64,000 bases of DNA from Poa pratensis (GCA_947311845.1 CAMZMU010000041.1:114157927-114221926), one strand, 5' to 3'; positions 20,798-33,660 are shown, counted from the first letter of the stretch. Numbers and translations are program-made. The notes: generated from the letters alone by a model not told the origin.

Positions 20798-22794
20798 CTA
20801 TCTGGATTCGGCGCCATTGTATTTTCCCTTAGGATCTAAGACATAGTTCATCAAAAAGCCCGCAATTTCCTCGCTAATTGCTCGAAAGCGGTCCTTTAGT
20901 TTCATGTTGCTCCGTTTTCGATCCATCTATAAAAGAAGGGAGATTAATATGAATATCAATCATCATAACAGAAATTATGAATGACACTCAACACAAATGA
21001 TGGTTATAAAATGAAATTGTGAATTTATTTGTTCACTTACTTCGATGAATGTGTCTCGGTTCCGCTCAGAGACTATCTTGCGAATCCACTCGCAGACGTA
21101 GTATCCACACAAATTGGTTCCTTGTGGCTGCCTATCCAACCACTACACGAGTATAGATTTCAATCAAATAATAATCAAGCATCACGATGGTATTGAAATT
21201 TTAATTGAAAGGGATGCGTGAACACCTAGCTCATACTACTTACTCTGGGGTATTTATAAGTAAGGTTCTCCGGAAAGTCACCTTTTGTAGTCTTTCGGAA
21301 AAGTTCCCAAACCTTGCCCAACAAACAATTGAATAAATGAGTTATTAATTAGTCACTTCATATCTCAGGAAAGAGACCGATGTAATAAGATAAAGATTGA
21401 AATTACCGTGCGAGCACTCCTTGGATAAATTCGTGCCTCTCTTTGGGCCAGTTCAATGAGTCCATAATATCAATTTCTGCTGTATCGACTCGAATGACTA
21501 ACAGAATGTAATGGTCGCTGCGCACGTTTATATATGTCAGTAACTAATCAGTTACACTTAACATCAAGTAAGCAAAAATTAACCAATGTGTACAAGCCAG
21601 TAATACTCTTACCTGAAGTGGTAAGGAAACAATATCTGCCCTTTATAATGTTGTTCTCGGAGGGCCCTAAACAAGTTGTCCACCGTATCATCGTGCTTTA
21701 ATGTAAACATTTTCTGATTAACTAGGCTTGGGTCGACGAACCCAATCTCAAACGACCCCTTTCTGTCACATTCATCGCTCTTCATTCTGCATAATACCGT
21801 AGTGAGCATAATTAGAACAGGCAATGACCGAGCTAAGCTATAGACTTACAATGTTAATGAGATTACAAAAAATAAATGGATTGAATCACTTACAGACAAT
21901 AGGTACTGAGGATGCTCAAGTCGAGGGCGTCAAGCTGGTATAACTGATAGAGTTCTTCAAGTGGAATAGTGTACTCGCTTGTACTATCGCTGAAATGTTC
22001 ACTTGTAACTCTCACAATGATCATTTCTTGACCTAGCAAAACGACCTCCTTGTACCACTTATGCAGTCTTGTCATTTGTGTTGGTAGAACCTTGAGCTCA
22101 TCAGGTGGCACTAGATCCTTCCCGTATACCCAGTTATTAATGCATGCATGTATCTTCTGCACATCTAATCCTAGAGGACAGATAACCTTCTTTGCTTCAA
22201 ACGTACTGTTAGGCAATTCGTTATCCTTTGGAAGCTTTTGCTTCATTATCTTCAGTAAATTCCCAAATCCCTTGTCAGATAAGCCATTCTCCGCCTTCCA
22301 TTGCAGCAATTCCAGTGTGGTACCGAGCTTTGTGTTGCCATCGTCGCAATTTGGGTATAACTTTTTTTGTGATCATCTAACATGCGCTCCAACTTCAACT
22401 TCTCAAGTGCACTTTCTACTTCGTTCTGTGCATCAACGATGACCCCACATAAATCATCTGGTACCTCTTCATCATCAGCTTCCCCTGTTGGGTTACCAAC
22501 GTATTCAGGGTACATGGAGTTGTCATCGTTCTCTTCTTCTTCGTTGTCTTCCATCATAACCCCTTTTTCTCCGTGCTTGGTCCAACAATTATAGCCGGGC
22601 ATGAAACCTTCAGCTATCAGGTGGAGGTGAATTCTGTCTTTGTCAGAGTAATCCTTCTCATTCCGACATTTCCTGCATGGACAACACATAAAACCATTCG
22701 GCCCCTTGTTATCCTCAGCCACTTTGAGATAAGATTGCACGCCTTCCATGTACCCTTTAGAGCGTCGGTCATTACACATCCACGGATGACTCAT
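20798..22794 (-). pseudogene. Chimeric TNP2 N-terminus fused to Ulp1-type SUMO protease, CACTA-B
   Basis: Start ATG 22794 (MSHPWMCNDRRSKGYMEG). The first part is TNP2 Transpos_assoc (FMCCPCRKCRNEKDYSDKD, CWTKHGEKG) and the helical block ([25 protein letters not shown]). Near 22133 it switches to the TNP1 C-terminal part (TRLHKWYKEV, LEELYQLYQLDALDLS). The Ulp1 exons follow: 21786-21613 (GFVDPSLV), 21517-21407 (DHYILLVI and IDIMDSL, giving His and Asp), about 21312-21249 (VWELFRKTT), about 21150-21050 (PQGTNLCGYYVCEW, giving Gln and Cys) and a last exon ending at TAG 20798. All four Ulp1 catalytic residues are visible. One frameshift lies in an A7 run near 22373, before the fusion point; otherwise the frame is open. 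Confidence 0.75.
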
Positions 22795-22849
22795 CTGCAA
22801 ATCACCGCTAAAACCCATTACGGTAAACGAACATAATAGGGAAAGTAGA

Positions 22850-23165
22850 GTAGTGACCAAATGAAATAATTATGCATTTAAATCATACAAGTAATTTTTT
22901 AAAATAAAAGAAAAAAAAGAGGCTCACCGAGGTGGTGTCGGTCACGGGACGGCGGGGCTATCCACGGCGGTGAGGACCGGGACGACACTAAAATCCACAA
23001 ATCATAAATTAATTTGAGCTCAAAATACATATAAAAAATACAAATAATAATTATGCATCTAAATCTACAACTATGATTTAAAAAAATAAAAGTTTCAAAA
23101 ATATGCTTACCGAGGTGGTGCCGGTGACGGGACAACCAGGGCGATCAACGGCGGTGAGCACGGCA
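22850..23165 (-). other. Duplicated 5' leader segment of the transposase gene, CACTA-B
   Basis: Two related copies (about 22920-23035 and 23105-23165) of a CTCACCGAGGTGGTGTCGGT segment occur. A single copy stands upstream of the coiled-coil gene in CACTA-A (17832), C (39716) and D (42265). It looks like a non-coding first exon with its splice donor. Confidence 0.45.
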
Positions 23166-23479
23166 CTAGAACACACAAATAATATTTTAATTTAGCTTAA
23201 ATTGCATCTACAACAAATGAACTTCTAACTTAGGCATTTCATCAAACACCTACCAAGCACAACAAAATTGAAATGAGCTAAGATAGTAAGGAAATGAGCT
23301 AAAATGAGCAATGCCGGATCAAAGGATCAAGTTGCTAACCCTCCGAAGGATGGCTGCCGCTAATCTTAACAATAGTGAGAAAAAATGGAGATAAACTTGA
23401 GCTAGAGGGAGGAAAAAATGGAGCAAATGAAGATGAACTCGAGCTGAAAAAATGGAGGGCTTGGGGTGGAAGATGGTAT

Positions 23480-23724
23480 AGTGTAACCTCTAGTCCCGGG
23501 TTGTATTACAACCCGGGACAAGAGGTTCTCGCGTGCCCATGCTTTTTGGCAGCCACCTTTGGTCCCGGGTCGTATTCCCACCCGGGACTAGAGCTCCCTC
23601 ACGACCCGGGACAAGATGAAAATGTTTGACCCGGGACTGGTGCCCCCCTCTAGTCTCGGGTCTTAAGCCACCCCGGACTAGAGGCAAAATCGGCCCTGGT
23701 CGAAAGCTCTTGTTTCTAGTAGTG
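23480..23724. repeat. Right subterminal palindromes and TIR of CACTA-B
   Basis: Palindromes with GTCCCGGGTTG/CAACCCGGGAC cores at 23491-23524 and 23562-23594, a half motif near 23600-23635, a diverged one near 23650-23683, and the TIR ending at 23724. Confidence 0.8.
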
Positions 23725-24006
23725 TGTGTTATGTTCTATTATCTTTGTGATGATGAAACCCGGCTATTAAAAGATCACAAGAGAATTAAAGAAGATAGAG
23801 TGTTGCCAGGAGAGCAATTGCATACAGTCCAGAAAAAATAGACCGACCATGTCGATGTCTGATAGTCTGATCCATACATATCAGAAAAAGATTACTTCCC
23901 TAGATAAGATCGATTTTCCTCGACACGTTCCACGTGTTTTTGCATAAACTATCCAGGTTATCACAAGAATATGCAAATGTCGACATAAGGTAACTACGGA
24001 ACTGAC

Positions 24007-24595
24007 TAAGGATGGCAATTTTATCCACGGAGCCCGGTATCCATGGATATCCGACCCGATGGATGAGGGTTTGGAGGGCAGTTTTTACCCATGGATTTCA
24101 TGGGGCGGATATCCGCTAACTCATGGGTTGGGCACGGGCAAAGATTTAGCTCCACGGATATCCAATGGATACCCGACAGACTTGTGGGACCCACATGCCA
24201 GTGAGTTATGTATTTTCTCCCCATGACCATCTCTTAATATTCTTGAAGCCCAACTCACCCAATGACCCAAATTCATGTCATTACTAATTAATGCTAACTT
24301 GTAATAAGAAGTATTGGCTTTTTTCATGAGATTGACATGAGATTATGTATTTATGGTGTGATTTGTTTGAGATTCTACATATTTTAAGTACTTTGTGGTT
24401 GAAATATTGTTGATTTAATACTCCGATGCATTACTCGTGGATATCCATGGATATCCGGATATCCGGCGGGTTTGGATATGGGGCGACATCCATGCCCATG
24501 GATACTTTCTTGGGTGGGCAATAGTGATGCTCATGGATTTGGATTTCGATCTGTTTTTGGTATATCCGCCCGAACCCGCCCCGTTGCCATCCTTA
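24007..24595. mobile_element. hAT-type MITE (589 bp)
   Basis: Terminal repeats TAAGGATGGCAA and TTGCCATCCTTA are flanked by the perfect 8-bp duplication GAACTGAC (23999-24006 and 24596-24603), the hAT signature. The ends resemble the common TAGGGATGGCAAT type. There is no transposase. The inside is rich in GGATATCC and CCATGG palindromes clustered near both ends (24045-24170 and 24437-24510), so the whole element can fold back. Confidence 0.88.
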
Positions 24596-24603
24596 GAACT
24601 GAC

Positions 24604-27600
24604 CTATTAGTACTGAGGCCAGACAGCCAGCTGTACGTTTTGTTACTGCAACGAAGAGTACTAGTACGTACTAATTAATTAATAACTAGTATGATATCAT
24701 TTTGGATCATTATGTGCTCATCCAGTACTGTCCGCTAGTGTATTTTTTGAATGGACTAATCGTGTGGTGTAGCATGCTGCGAACTGATCGAGCATATGGC
24801 AAATTGTATTCTTGAATTAGAACAGCATTGCGTGTGTGCCTCCAAAACCGGGATCTGCTCGTACTTCTTTGTTGCTTGTAGAGTTGTATAGTACGTTCTG
24901 TCGTACAAGTGTACTAGCCTGTACTACTTGCTCGTTCAGGCTGAGGGTTTTTTTTTTTTTGGACAGCTCATTCAGGTTCCTTTGGCATTTAGAGAGGCAT
25001 CATTGGCCAAGAAAATGATAGGGAAGCGCAATTAATTTTGTAAAATAAATGATTTATTCATTAGTTAAGCGAATGACATCACTCGAAAACAATGACATGC
25101 ACGAAAAACAAAAATATCAAGTACAACCAAAAGTTACAATAAAGACTAGGATCATCTCTAGCCGATACGCAAAACAATCAAATCGTATAACCAGTTTTGG
25201 GTTCCCCAGAACTGATTTTACGGTTTACAAAATCGTCGCTGAAGAGATACTGAAAATGGCACTGAATAATTCGAAAAAGTAGCTCCGCTAAAAATTCATG
25301 ACGACAGTAGGGATCACAAACATAGTTCAACAAAACAGTTCATACAAACTAGGAACAAAAATATTTACATACTGCGAAAATACCCTAACCCTAGCTCGCC
25401 GGTGGCTTGATCACTCGTCGAAATTAAGGTAGTGCTTGAACACAACACCCATGCGAGATAATGCTTCTCCTTGGCGGCTTCGTGGCGGGCCTAAGCACCT
25501 AGTTCGTCGGTGGCACTGCACGCAGAGCGGCCACGAGTTCAGCGTTTGATGGCGCGGGTCCGCTTGAAGTGGGGGCAAGATGTGCTCATCGAGCACATTG
25601 AACACAGCCCACATAGTTCGTTCGCCGCTCCGGAGAGTGCGGTCTCGCGCCTGACTCGACCTTGACGCCTCGACCTTCGTGCGAGCAAGACGCCCCTTGT
25701 CCTCGTCGTCGCTGAGGAGGACCACCTAATGGGAGCCTCCCGCCTCCGCATCGTGCGACAGAGCAGGCGACGCGCGTGGGCACAATAGTACAAAACGACT
25801 ATGTGGATACCCCTCTATAAAGGCGGTAGCAATAGAGGGTAAAAAGAATTTGCACGTGGCAAATGAGGCTGCCATTGAAATGGTAACATATGCTACTCAT
25901 ATGATTGAGGGTGGATTGCCTTATTATATATCTTGAGAATCGATTGTTATTGCTCCCAGTTGATTGCGGACTACCCTTTTTATCCTTGGACCTGTGCTTG
26001 CGGCTGGCCTGCATTACGTGGACGGCGGGCCGGATCTTGGAGGCAAGACAGTTGGCCGGCAACAGCTGTGCTCCAATGCTGTCGGGGCCGACGATAGCGG
26101 CGTCCGTGGGCGTTGTTGCCTTGCTGAAGGTATCGTTGTTTTGACTCTCTCGCCTACCATCCAGATGCTTCAGGGGAAATCCTAGATCTGGGTATCCTGG
26201 ATCGGACGATGGCAGAACTCTTGGTGTCATTGTCCTTCTTGGGGGTACACGGTTTTGGAGCGCATTCTGGCTGGAGGGGTCAGGGGTGGAGGGTTGTTCC
26301 ATCTACCGCATTAAAGATGGAGTCTCGCTGGCATGGTGCAGCGGAGTATCGTCGTCGAAGTGTGATGATGGACGCGTGAGGGCAGTGGCACTGTTTGGGG
26401 TTGTGGCGGCGTCGATGACAGGCCTGACAAGGTCATTGCATTGATCCTTGTAAAAATGGGTTGGCGGAAGACGATGGTGGAGGCTTCTGAGCGTGCGCAT
26501 GTGGTGCGTGCTAAGGATCTGCTGGACCAGTTTGTGCTCCTGCCTCACCGTTGGGTGGCTTGGTTGAGGCCTCCGTATTTAGATAATGTGTGTTTGTGCA
26601 AGGTATAGGCAGACTCCCCGATCATGGCCATCCGCTTCGTCAAATAGACAGATGTTCGCAGGAATCTGGTCAGATTTATCAATGTATTGGTTTGTACGGC
26701 TATAATGAATAACTAATAAATAAATAGTCTGTGTGCATCGATTCCGTGTAGAGGCAGGGGTTTTAACCTCCATTTCAAAAAATGTTGCTATCACCAACGT
26801 AAGTTTATTTATCTTTCATACTTTCGAATTTGTATGGTCCATTTATTGAATTCTACTTATTATTTGTAACTTTTCTTAATTGCAAGTAAACAGGGATTTT
26901 CGGATGTGAATAGAAATTATGACAAACAGATGATTTGGAAAAGAATGAAATTGCTACTCGAGTCTCTTAGACTATAAAACCGTGGAGTCTTGCCAAGGAA
27001 GTACTATCCGCTCGGTGCAACGGATAGCAATCTTCGGTACATCAACACTCTCTTATTGCACTATGTGGAATGATAGGTGTACTGATATGACAAGGATAAA
27101 TTTTGTGAGGCATGACAATATATAATAGGTTTAGCGAGGCATGAGAATGTGTAATTCGTCATATTGTGATGGAAATGTAATGGTGACATTTGGTATGTAC
27201 TGCGCCGAGATGCGGCGGCGGCGCTCCTCTTTATTGCTCCTACAATGATCTCCGCCGCTCCTACTGGGGACGCGCATGGAAGATCTGGACATGCTTTCGT
27301 CGATTTCGTGGCGCAATTGCTCACTGGAGCTAAACGATTTCGCATATAGAGGGGTCCAAATTGCGGCGGAGATATGGGGGGTAAGCCTAAATGCCAACTG
27401 GAACCCATCATATGGTGGCAGAGGGGTGGCTATTCGGTGCGCTGAATATTTTTATGCACACTGGGCCGATATCTGGTGCCTGTTCTGGTCTTAATTAATA
27501 AGCCCGCACCCGTATATCTGTCGGAGTTTTCTAGGTTGGGGCGTTTTGTGTATCTGATATAGATGCTCTAAGTTGTTGCTTCTACCTCTAGCATTTTTTG

Positions 27601-28083
27601 TGTCTCCGACTCTTCTCCAAGCATCCGGTGGAGAAACCAACAAAATGAGAAACATGTACAAGTTGGACTATAACTTGATAGGTTTCGAACATCCACACTG
27701 TCGTACATCCCAATCGGTGAGAACTAAGATTGCTGAACATATAATGGCTTGCGGCAATACATGGCAGCATTGAACTGATGCTTGAACTTCATATTGTCGG
27801 GGAAATAGACAGTGAGCAGAAAAAGTGAAACATGAGGACCACTGATCAAACAAAACTCGACATCACACTTTTGGCCGTAACCATCTTGATAGACCACCGA
27901 ACGACAACCCACTATATGTAGAATCGATGATTCATGGGATAAAAACACCACATGTTCTTATCCCTGGTGAGTGACACGTTGATTACCCCCAAGTGCATGG
28001 AATAGTTGTAGTGCCTCTCAATGTGAAAGTATAGCTAGGGTACCGAACCGCTGGAGCAAAAAGGTAAAACTCTCTCCAACTAG
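24604..28083. other. Intergenic region, no gene recognised
   Basis: It has mixed composition with several short open frames that match nothing I recognise. 25440-25790 (minus) is GC-rich and coding-like (VFNVLDEHILPPLQ). 26010-26300 (plus) has the style of grass repeat leaders (AAATCCTAGATCTGGGTATC). 27190-27490 is another GC-rich patch. These are probably old transposon remnants. Confidence 0.5.
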
Positions 28084-28300
28084 CACTAGTAGAAAAACGA
28101 CCTCTAGTCGCGGTTCCAGACGGCCTTTAGTCGCGGTTGGGCAACTGCGACTAAGCAGGCGGGACTAAAGCCCCCACCCTTTAGTCGCGGCGGATTCCGA
28201 ACCGCGACTAGAGGCCCTCCACGTGGGCTTTTAGGGGGACGTGGGGTGTTTGGACCTTTGGTCCCGGTTGGTAGCAACAACCGGGACCAAAGGGTTTTGG
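28084..28300. repeat. Left TIR and subterminal palindromes of CACTA-C
   Basis: TIR, then GTCGCGGTT motifs at about 28107 and 28129 with inverted partners, GTCGCGGCGGATTCCG...CGCGACTAGAG (28184-28212), and a GTCCCGGTTGG/CAACCGGGAC palindrome at 28255-28293 of the other class. Confidence 0.82.
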
Positions 28301-28404
28301 TATTTTTTTTCTTTTCGGGTTTAGTTGCAGGGTTTAGGGTTTATATATGCCGGGGTTTGGTTATAGCTAGGTTCCCGTGTCCCGTGGTTTCACTATAGTA
28401 TCCC

Positions 28405-28510
28405 TTCCCATAACGGTAACCCTTCCTGTTGCGATGACGTTTACGGTGACGGTAACCGTTACGGTGACGGTTACCATTACGGTAACCGCGCGTAACGTTT
28501 TCGACGTCGT
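28405..28510. repeat. ACGGTAAC/ACGGTGAC short-unit repeat, CACTA-C
   Basis: A run of alternating six-base words (GGTAAC, GGTGAC, GTTACC) lies between the TNP1 gene end and the left subterminal repeats. The same kind of run is at the same place in CACTA-D (55150-55245). Confidence 0.75.
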
Positions 28511-28651
28511 AACCGTTCCCGTGTCGTATGAAGTCGATGCACATATTTATAACACATGTAATTAAATTAAGTAATACTTGAAGATCGTAGACAAGAGTTC
28601 GTTGATGCGCCAAGTGTTATCGTAGTACAAGAGTTGAAGCAAAACAACAAG

Positions 28652-31600
28652 TTACTTTAACAATTTCATGCTTTCAGCATCGTAGTACTCTCCTTTCTCC
28701 TATAAGGCCTCTGAAAGGTAAAATCCCGCCAATTCCTCTCCAATTACTCTGAAGCGGTGGTCGAGTGGTAGCCTCTCGCGTTTTTTTGCCAACTCTTCAT
28801 CCTTTCTCATATTCCATTTCTCGGTGACTAATACATGTATATACTCGCCAACGAAGAATCCACAGTACTCAGTTTCCTTTGGTTACTGACTGCAAGACTA
28901 TACAAGAATAGATTTCAGTCAATAATAATGAAGTATGCATGAGAAATGTTGTGTGGACATAGAGGTAGCAGTACTTACTTGGTTTAACTTCCAATCCAGC
29001 TTTTGGCGCCACCCACCTTCAGGATCTTCCGCTCGAAACCTGTTCCAAACTCTGCCCGACAAAGAACATTCACAAATGAGTTATTCGTTAATGACTTGAC
29101 TTCAAGATATGAATGACAGAGGCGGTAAGAAATGAATGTACCTTGCTAGTAAGTCGAAACAAGTCCTGTAAGCGTCAGGATGATACCTCAATGAGTCAAG
29201 TGAATGAATAAGTCCTTCGTGATGTCTAATGACAAGAAGAATCCAGTGGTAGCTGCGCACAGTCATGCATAACTCATCAGTTAAACTTAACATCGGGTGA
29301 GCAAATTAGAATGTGTAGAAGACACTAAAACTTACCCGAAGCCGTAAGGCCAATATATAGTACTTTTGTCCTTGTATCGCTTGAACACCCTTAGCAAATC
29401 ATCGTCTGTGTTCTTGTTATACAAGGGATCTGCTACGGTTGCTTCGTTAAATTTATCCGGGTCAATGAACCCAATGTCATGCTGGTTGATCTTCTTGAGC
29501 TCGAGTATCTTCATTCTGCATAATATAGCACACAAAAGATTAAAGTGAGAATAATTACAAACAATGAACGAGACTAGGTAAAGACTTAAATAAATCACTT
29601 ACAGGCAATAGGAACTCATGATAGATTTGTCGAGTGCCCGCAGATTGTATAGCTGAAAAAGTTCGCTAAACGTAACAGTGTGATTGTAGTCTTCTAAGAA
29701 GTGCTCATCGTCTTCCCTACATTTCAGAACGATAGAAGATGTCTTCTTTGCATTTTTCATGTACCATTGATGCAGAGTACGCATTTTTGTTGGAAGGCCC
29801 CTGATTGGCACCAAAGCTTTCCCCGGAACGAATTCTCTTACTGGAGGAGCTGGTGGTGCTGTCTCAAAAGTCAATCTCGAAGCATATTCATCTATAGGCA
29901 TTTGCGCTTCGGCGGCAAGACGACGGATTACCTCTATGTCAAACACCATCGGCTCTTTAGGGTCAGATTGTACTGGTTGTTTTCCGCGCTGGGGAACTCG
30001 ACTATCTTTGTTCGTCGACGGCGGGACAATTAGCGGGGGGACAGAACGTACGGGTTGTTCTCCGAGCTGGGGAACTTGTTTACCTATCTTCGGCGGCGGT
30101 GGGACCGATGGTGCTGCTTTTGTAGCTTCCTTCGCCGGCGGGACCGATGGTGCTGCTTGTTTTTCGTTTGCCGCCGGCGGCGGGACTGACTCTGCGTCTT
30201 GTTCACCTTTCTTCGGCGCCTCCGCCGCCGTCACCTCGTCATATGACTTCTGAATAGAACGGATATAGTCAGATGGCGGCTTCTCTGGAGGGACATATAA
30301 GTTGTCAACGACTTTATGACAAGCCGCTGCAGTATAGCCCTCGGTAAATTTGGCGGCGGCACTTTCGGTGCGAACAATGATTTATTATGCTCCTCGATGG
30401 CTGCTTCGTTTTGGTCAAGAGTCTTCTGCCAAGGTTGAATCAGATCAGGCGTTGTGGCCCTTTTAGCAGGTGGCCTCTTGACCGGGGAAGGCGCGCGCCT
30501 TCTCCGTTTAAGCGGTACGGACACTTCTAGTGGGGGGTTCCGTACCGGAGATGGAGATGGACTGTGCTGATTGAGATGGTCCTCTAGATTAAATTCCGGT
30601 GGGGGTCCCTGTCACGCGGTGCCGAAATGGATGTGTCTCATCGATACCCCGGCAGGGTGGGCTTTGCTGAGTCGGTGGCTTTGAGAACTTGATGTATTTC
30701 TTGTTCCACTGGACGAAACCACCCTTGACATCGCACAATGCCTCCTCACCGTTACCTCCAGGAATCTCAAGAGCCAATGATTCCGATCCCGGCACAATTT
30801 CATCCACCCCGACAACAGCATAGCCAGGATGAATGACACCATTATGGTAGCTTGCTGTGTCGACAGTCGGTAAAGCATAGCCGACCGCCACCTTCATGGA
30901 TATGTTGCTCACAGGCGTATGTAGCTCACATGGTGTCGGTTCCGTGATATCATCCACGGGGTAGCGAGCATCGAGTTCTAGTTGCGTGGAACCCACGCTG
31001 CTTCTAAGCTGAGATCGAGCATCCACGACTTCATGATCTTGGGGCTGCTGCACCTGGCGTTCATTAATGAGTTGCTTCATCTGGCGTTCCAAATTCGCTA
31101 TCCGCTCTTCACCCTGCTTCTTCTTTCTTGCACGGCTTCTATAAGTGTCAGCGTGCTGCGGATACGCTTTCTTAATGGTGACACCGCCGGGTAAGCCTCG
31201 TAAACGTCCCCAGTGTTCAGGTTTCCCTAGGGCCCGTGCCAGCTCGTCTTCCTCTCTATAGGGTTCCCACGTACCCGCTAGAACTTCCTTTATTGCATCT
31301 TGAATTTTTGGGACCATGTGTACAACTGTTGCCTTGTATTTTTCAACCCTCGGGACAATATTCCCTTCCTCGTTCAACGTTGCGCCATGCGCGAACAACC
31401 AGAATTTGGACCTTTCTGGCCAGCTGTATGTCTGTGGAGTCAAACCTGCAGCCACGAGTTTATCTTCCATGGCTAGCCACTTAGGAATGGCTGACCTGTA
31501 GCCACCTGGCCCCAAGTTATGGTGGTGTCTTACTCCAGCATTTAGCTTATTTTTTGCCGATCGGGCCACAGCCGCAGCCAAGGTCTTATACACCTTAAAG

Positions 31601-32371
31601 GCTGGCCAGTTATCTCTTAGCTTCACCAGTTTTTTTTGACTGAAATCTGGATCAACCTTTCATATTTTGCCCATAATGTTTGCTTATATTTCCGAAAGGC
31701 GTCGGCCATCTTGGAGAGAGTCCAGTGCTTGAGTTTCAACTTCAAGGCGGGCTCAATATCATCCGGGAGGTTAAAATGCTCCAAGAGTGTGTTAAAGCAG
31801 TGATCTTTATAATGCTGGTGGACATAGCAAGGGTCATCCTCGGCAACGCCTGCTGGCTTATGCCATTCTGCTATGGAGATCGGAACCTCGTCCCTAACAA
31901 TAACTCCAGCTTGACTAATATATTTTCTGCGGTTCACTATCGGTTCCACCGGATCACCATCTACATCAATTTTATAGATTGGTAACTTTGCATCTTCGCT
32001 AGTCATTCTTTTCGCTGGGCCTCGAGGAGCTTGATTCTTAGCCTTTTTATGCAAGGTGGACGCCTAAAGTAAGAAATATAATGCGTTAACAAGTGCAATA
32101 CAAATCAGTTAATGCATTTTGGTTCAAGCAATTATAGAATTCATATATAAACCTCGAGGTGGAGGGTGTTCGAGGTGGAGGCTGTTATTTGTTCTTCCTC
32201 TATACCCTCACCAGACGGGTTTAAAAATTGTGATGCAAATTCGTCAAAATCTTCGTTTCGATCGTCGGCGGCGCCTTCTCCACCGGCAGCATTTGCATCA
32301 CGATGCTCAAAAATATCCTGCATGAATAAGTTTTCTCCTTCCTCGTCTCGCACAATTAAAGGGTGATCCAT
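28652..32371 (-). pseudogene. TNP1 (Transposase_24) with Ulp1 exons, CACTA-C, broken
   Basis: Start ATG 32371 (MDHPLIVRDEEGENLF), exon 2 from about 32068 (KNQAPRGPAKRMTSED). Transposase_24 motifs: [49 protein letters not shown]. The frame shifts near 31650, again near 30600 and near 30350. A repetitive linker ([16 protein letters not shown]) precedes YNLRALDKSIMSSYCL at 29599. Ulp1 exons: GFIDPDKF (about 29515-29340), SYHWILLVIRHH...SLDSLRYHP (about 29255-29140), VWNRFRAEDPEGGW (about 29050), and YCGFFVGEYIHVLVTEKW (about 28860) preceded by a stop. The last exon has a TAG where CACTA-D has TCG, and ends at 28652. Inactive. Confidence 0.8.
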
Positions 32372-33503
32372 AGCTGAATGTTCCTACACGCAATAAATTT
32401 AACAAATTATGATAAACAATAATTTGATACGAAGTATCAAAGTGCTTGATACAAATTTAACAAATTATGATACAAAGTATCCACATGTGCTTGATACAAA
32501 GTATGATAAAAACGATTACAAATTTAAATCCTTACTTATATCTATAAATTTATTCTTATACAGCAAGATGAAAATAACGGTGTCTCAATTCTAATTTGTA
32601 CTTCTTCTACAATATCGGTTTGATGTGTTCCGGTTGCAGCGCACGGGCATTTTGCTATACCTATAAATACCTTATCGAGAAATTTACATTCGCCATGCAT
32701 CCACACATGTACATCCACATAGTTCACCATGCATAATACACATAGTTGAAAAAATTGAAGAAATTTGCATTCTTTTTTGCATAAGACATATGTGCATCCA
32801 CAAACTAAAATATATGTGCATATATGTGCATGTAAAATTTTCTAACTTAGCCAAAAATTTCTAACTTAGCAAAAAAATTCTAACTTAGCCAAATTATTTG
32901 CTAAAAGAAATATCTAAGAAATGTTCTGATTGGCTGGGATGACGTCATCAATGGAGATGAGCTCCTGCCCGAGCTCGAATCCGAGCCAGCGAGCAAAATT
33001 GGAACGGTTGGAGTACTGGGATAGCTAAAGCTAGTTGCTGCGAACCAGAAAGTGGCGGCGCCTGGACCATATGGTCACCGGAGCATCGCCGGTGACGGAC
33101 ACGCACGGCGGCGGACGGTGGCGCACGACTTGACTACGATTGCGAATGAATTAATCCAAATTAGAGGTACCAGGAGATAGCACGGCTCACCACGAGGGCG
33201 CGACAGAGGGCGGCGGCGGCGGCGAGGCAGGGCAGGGGCCGTGCGCGCGACAGAGGGCGGCGGCGGCAGATCGACTGCGGCACGGCACGGCAGGGGAGGG
33301 GCACGGCAGCGCGAGGCAGGGGAGGGGCACGGCAGCGTGAGGCAGGGGAGGGGGCACAGCGGCGGAGCGGCAGATCGACGGCGCGGCGGAGCAGGGCTTC
33401 GCCATCGGGGGCGTCGGCAGCGTCGAGGCGGAGAGCGAGCTTCGATTTGGGGAAGAATGCGAAAAAATTCGGCCGCGGCCATCCAAAGTACCGCGAAATT
33501 GAC
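32372..33503 (-). other. Leader region of TNP1, CACTA-C
   Basis: An AT-rich stretch (32372-32930) with repeated TAACTTAGC words is followed by a GC-rich block (33060-33470) with GGCAGGGGAGGGGCACGGCA tandem units at about 33285-33355. This is the same layout as in A and D. No gene is seen; long open frames in the GC block are compositional. Confidence 0.5.
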
Positions 33504-33660
33504 CTTTAGTCGCGGTTCCTACCACGAACCGCGACTATAGACCCTTTAGTCGCGGTTCGTGGCTGGAACCGCGACTAAAGGTCGAATTTGGACCGCCCAA
33601 AAATTGCGCGCCAAGTCCACAACCTTTAGTCGCGGTTCTGGGCTGGAACCGCGACTAAAT
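33504..33660 (-). promoter_or_regulatory. Internal palindromes of the element-end type in the TNP1 promoter, CACTA-C
   Basis: Three palindromes at 33504-33540, 33542-33582 and 33624-33660 carry the GTCGCGGTT/AACCGCGAC core of this element's own termini, and stand just upstream of the GC-rich TNP1 leader. Confidence 0.6.

Larger units (their letters stand above)
20297..23724 (-). mobile_element. CACTA-B: 3.4-kb internally deleted CACTA transposon
   Basis: Left end CACTAGTGGAAAC at 20297; right end is the inverted form of CACTACTAGAAAC at 23724. The flanking triplets are TAT and TGT, two of three matching. Subterminal palindromes use GTCCCGGGTTG/CAACCCGGGAC. The inside holds the 5' part of TNP2 joined to the 3' part of TNP1-Ulp1; everything between (about 8 kb in the large relatives) is missing, as is the membrane-protein gene. 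Confidence 0.85.

Noticed and set aside
25411..25793. Minus-strand GC-rich frames in the intergenic region
   Set aside because: Three overlapping frames of similar length, no recognisable domain; probably an old repeat remnant.
27276..27494. 72-codon plus-strand ORF (MEDLDMLSSISWRN)
   Set aside because: No family recognised and no promoter or splice context; short frame in a repeat-like patch.
28377..28613. His/Tyr/Gly-repeat and Val/Thr-repeat ORFs
   Set aside because: Direct translation of the ACGGTAAC-type short repeat.
33075..33540. Pro/Arg-rich frames on both strands in CACTA-C
   Set aside because: Same GC-rich leader type; no conserved protein.
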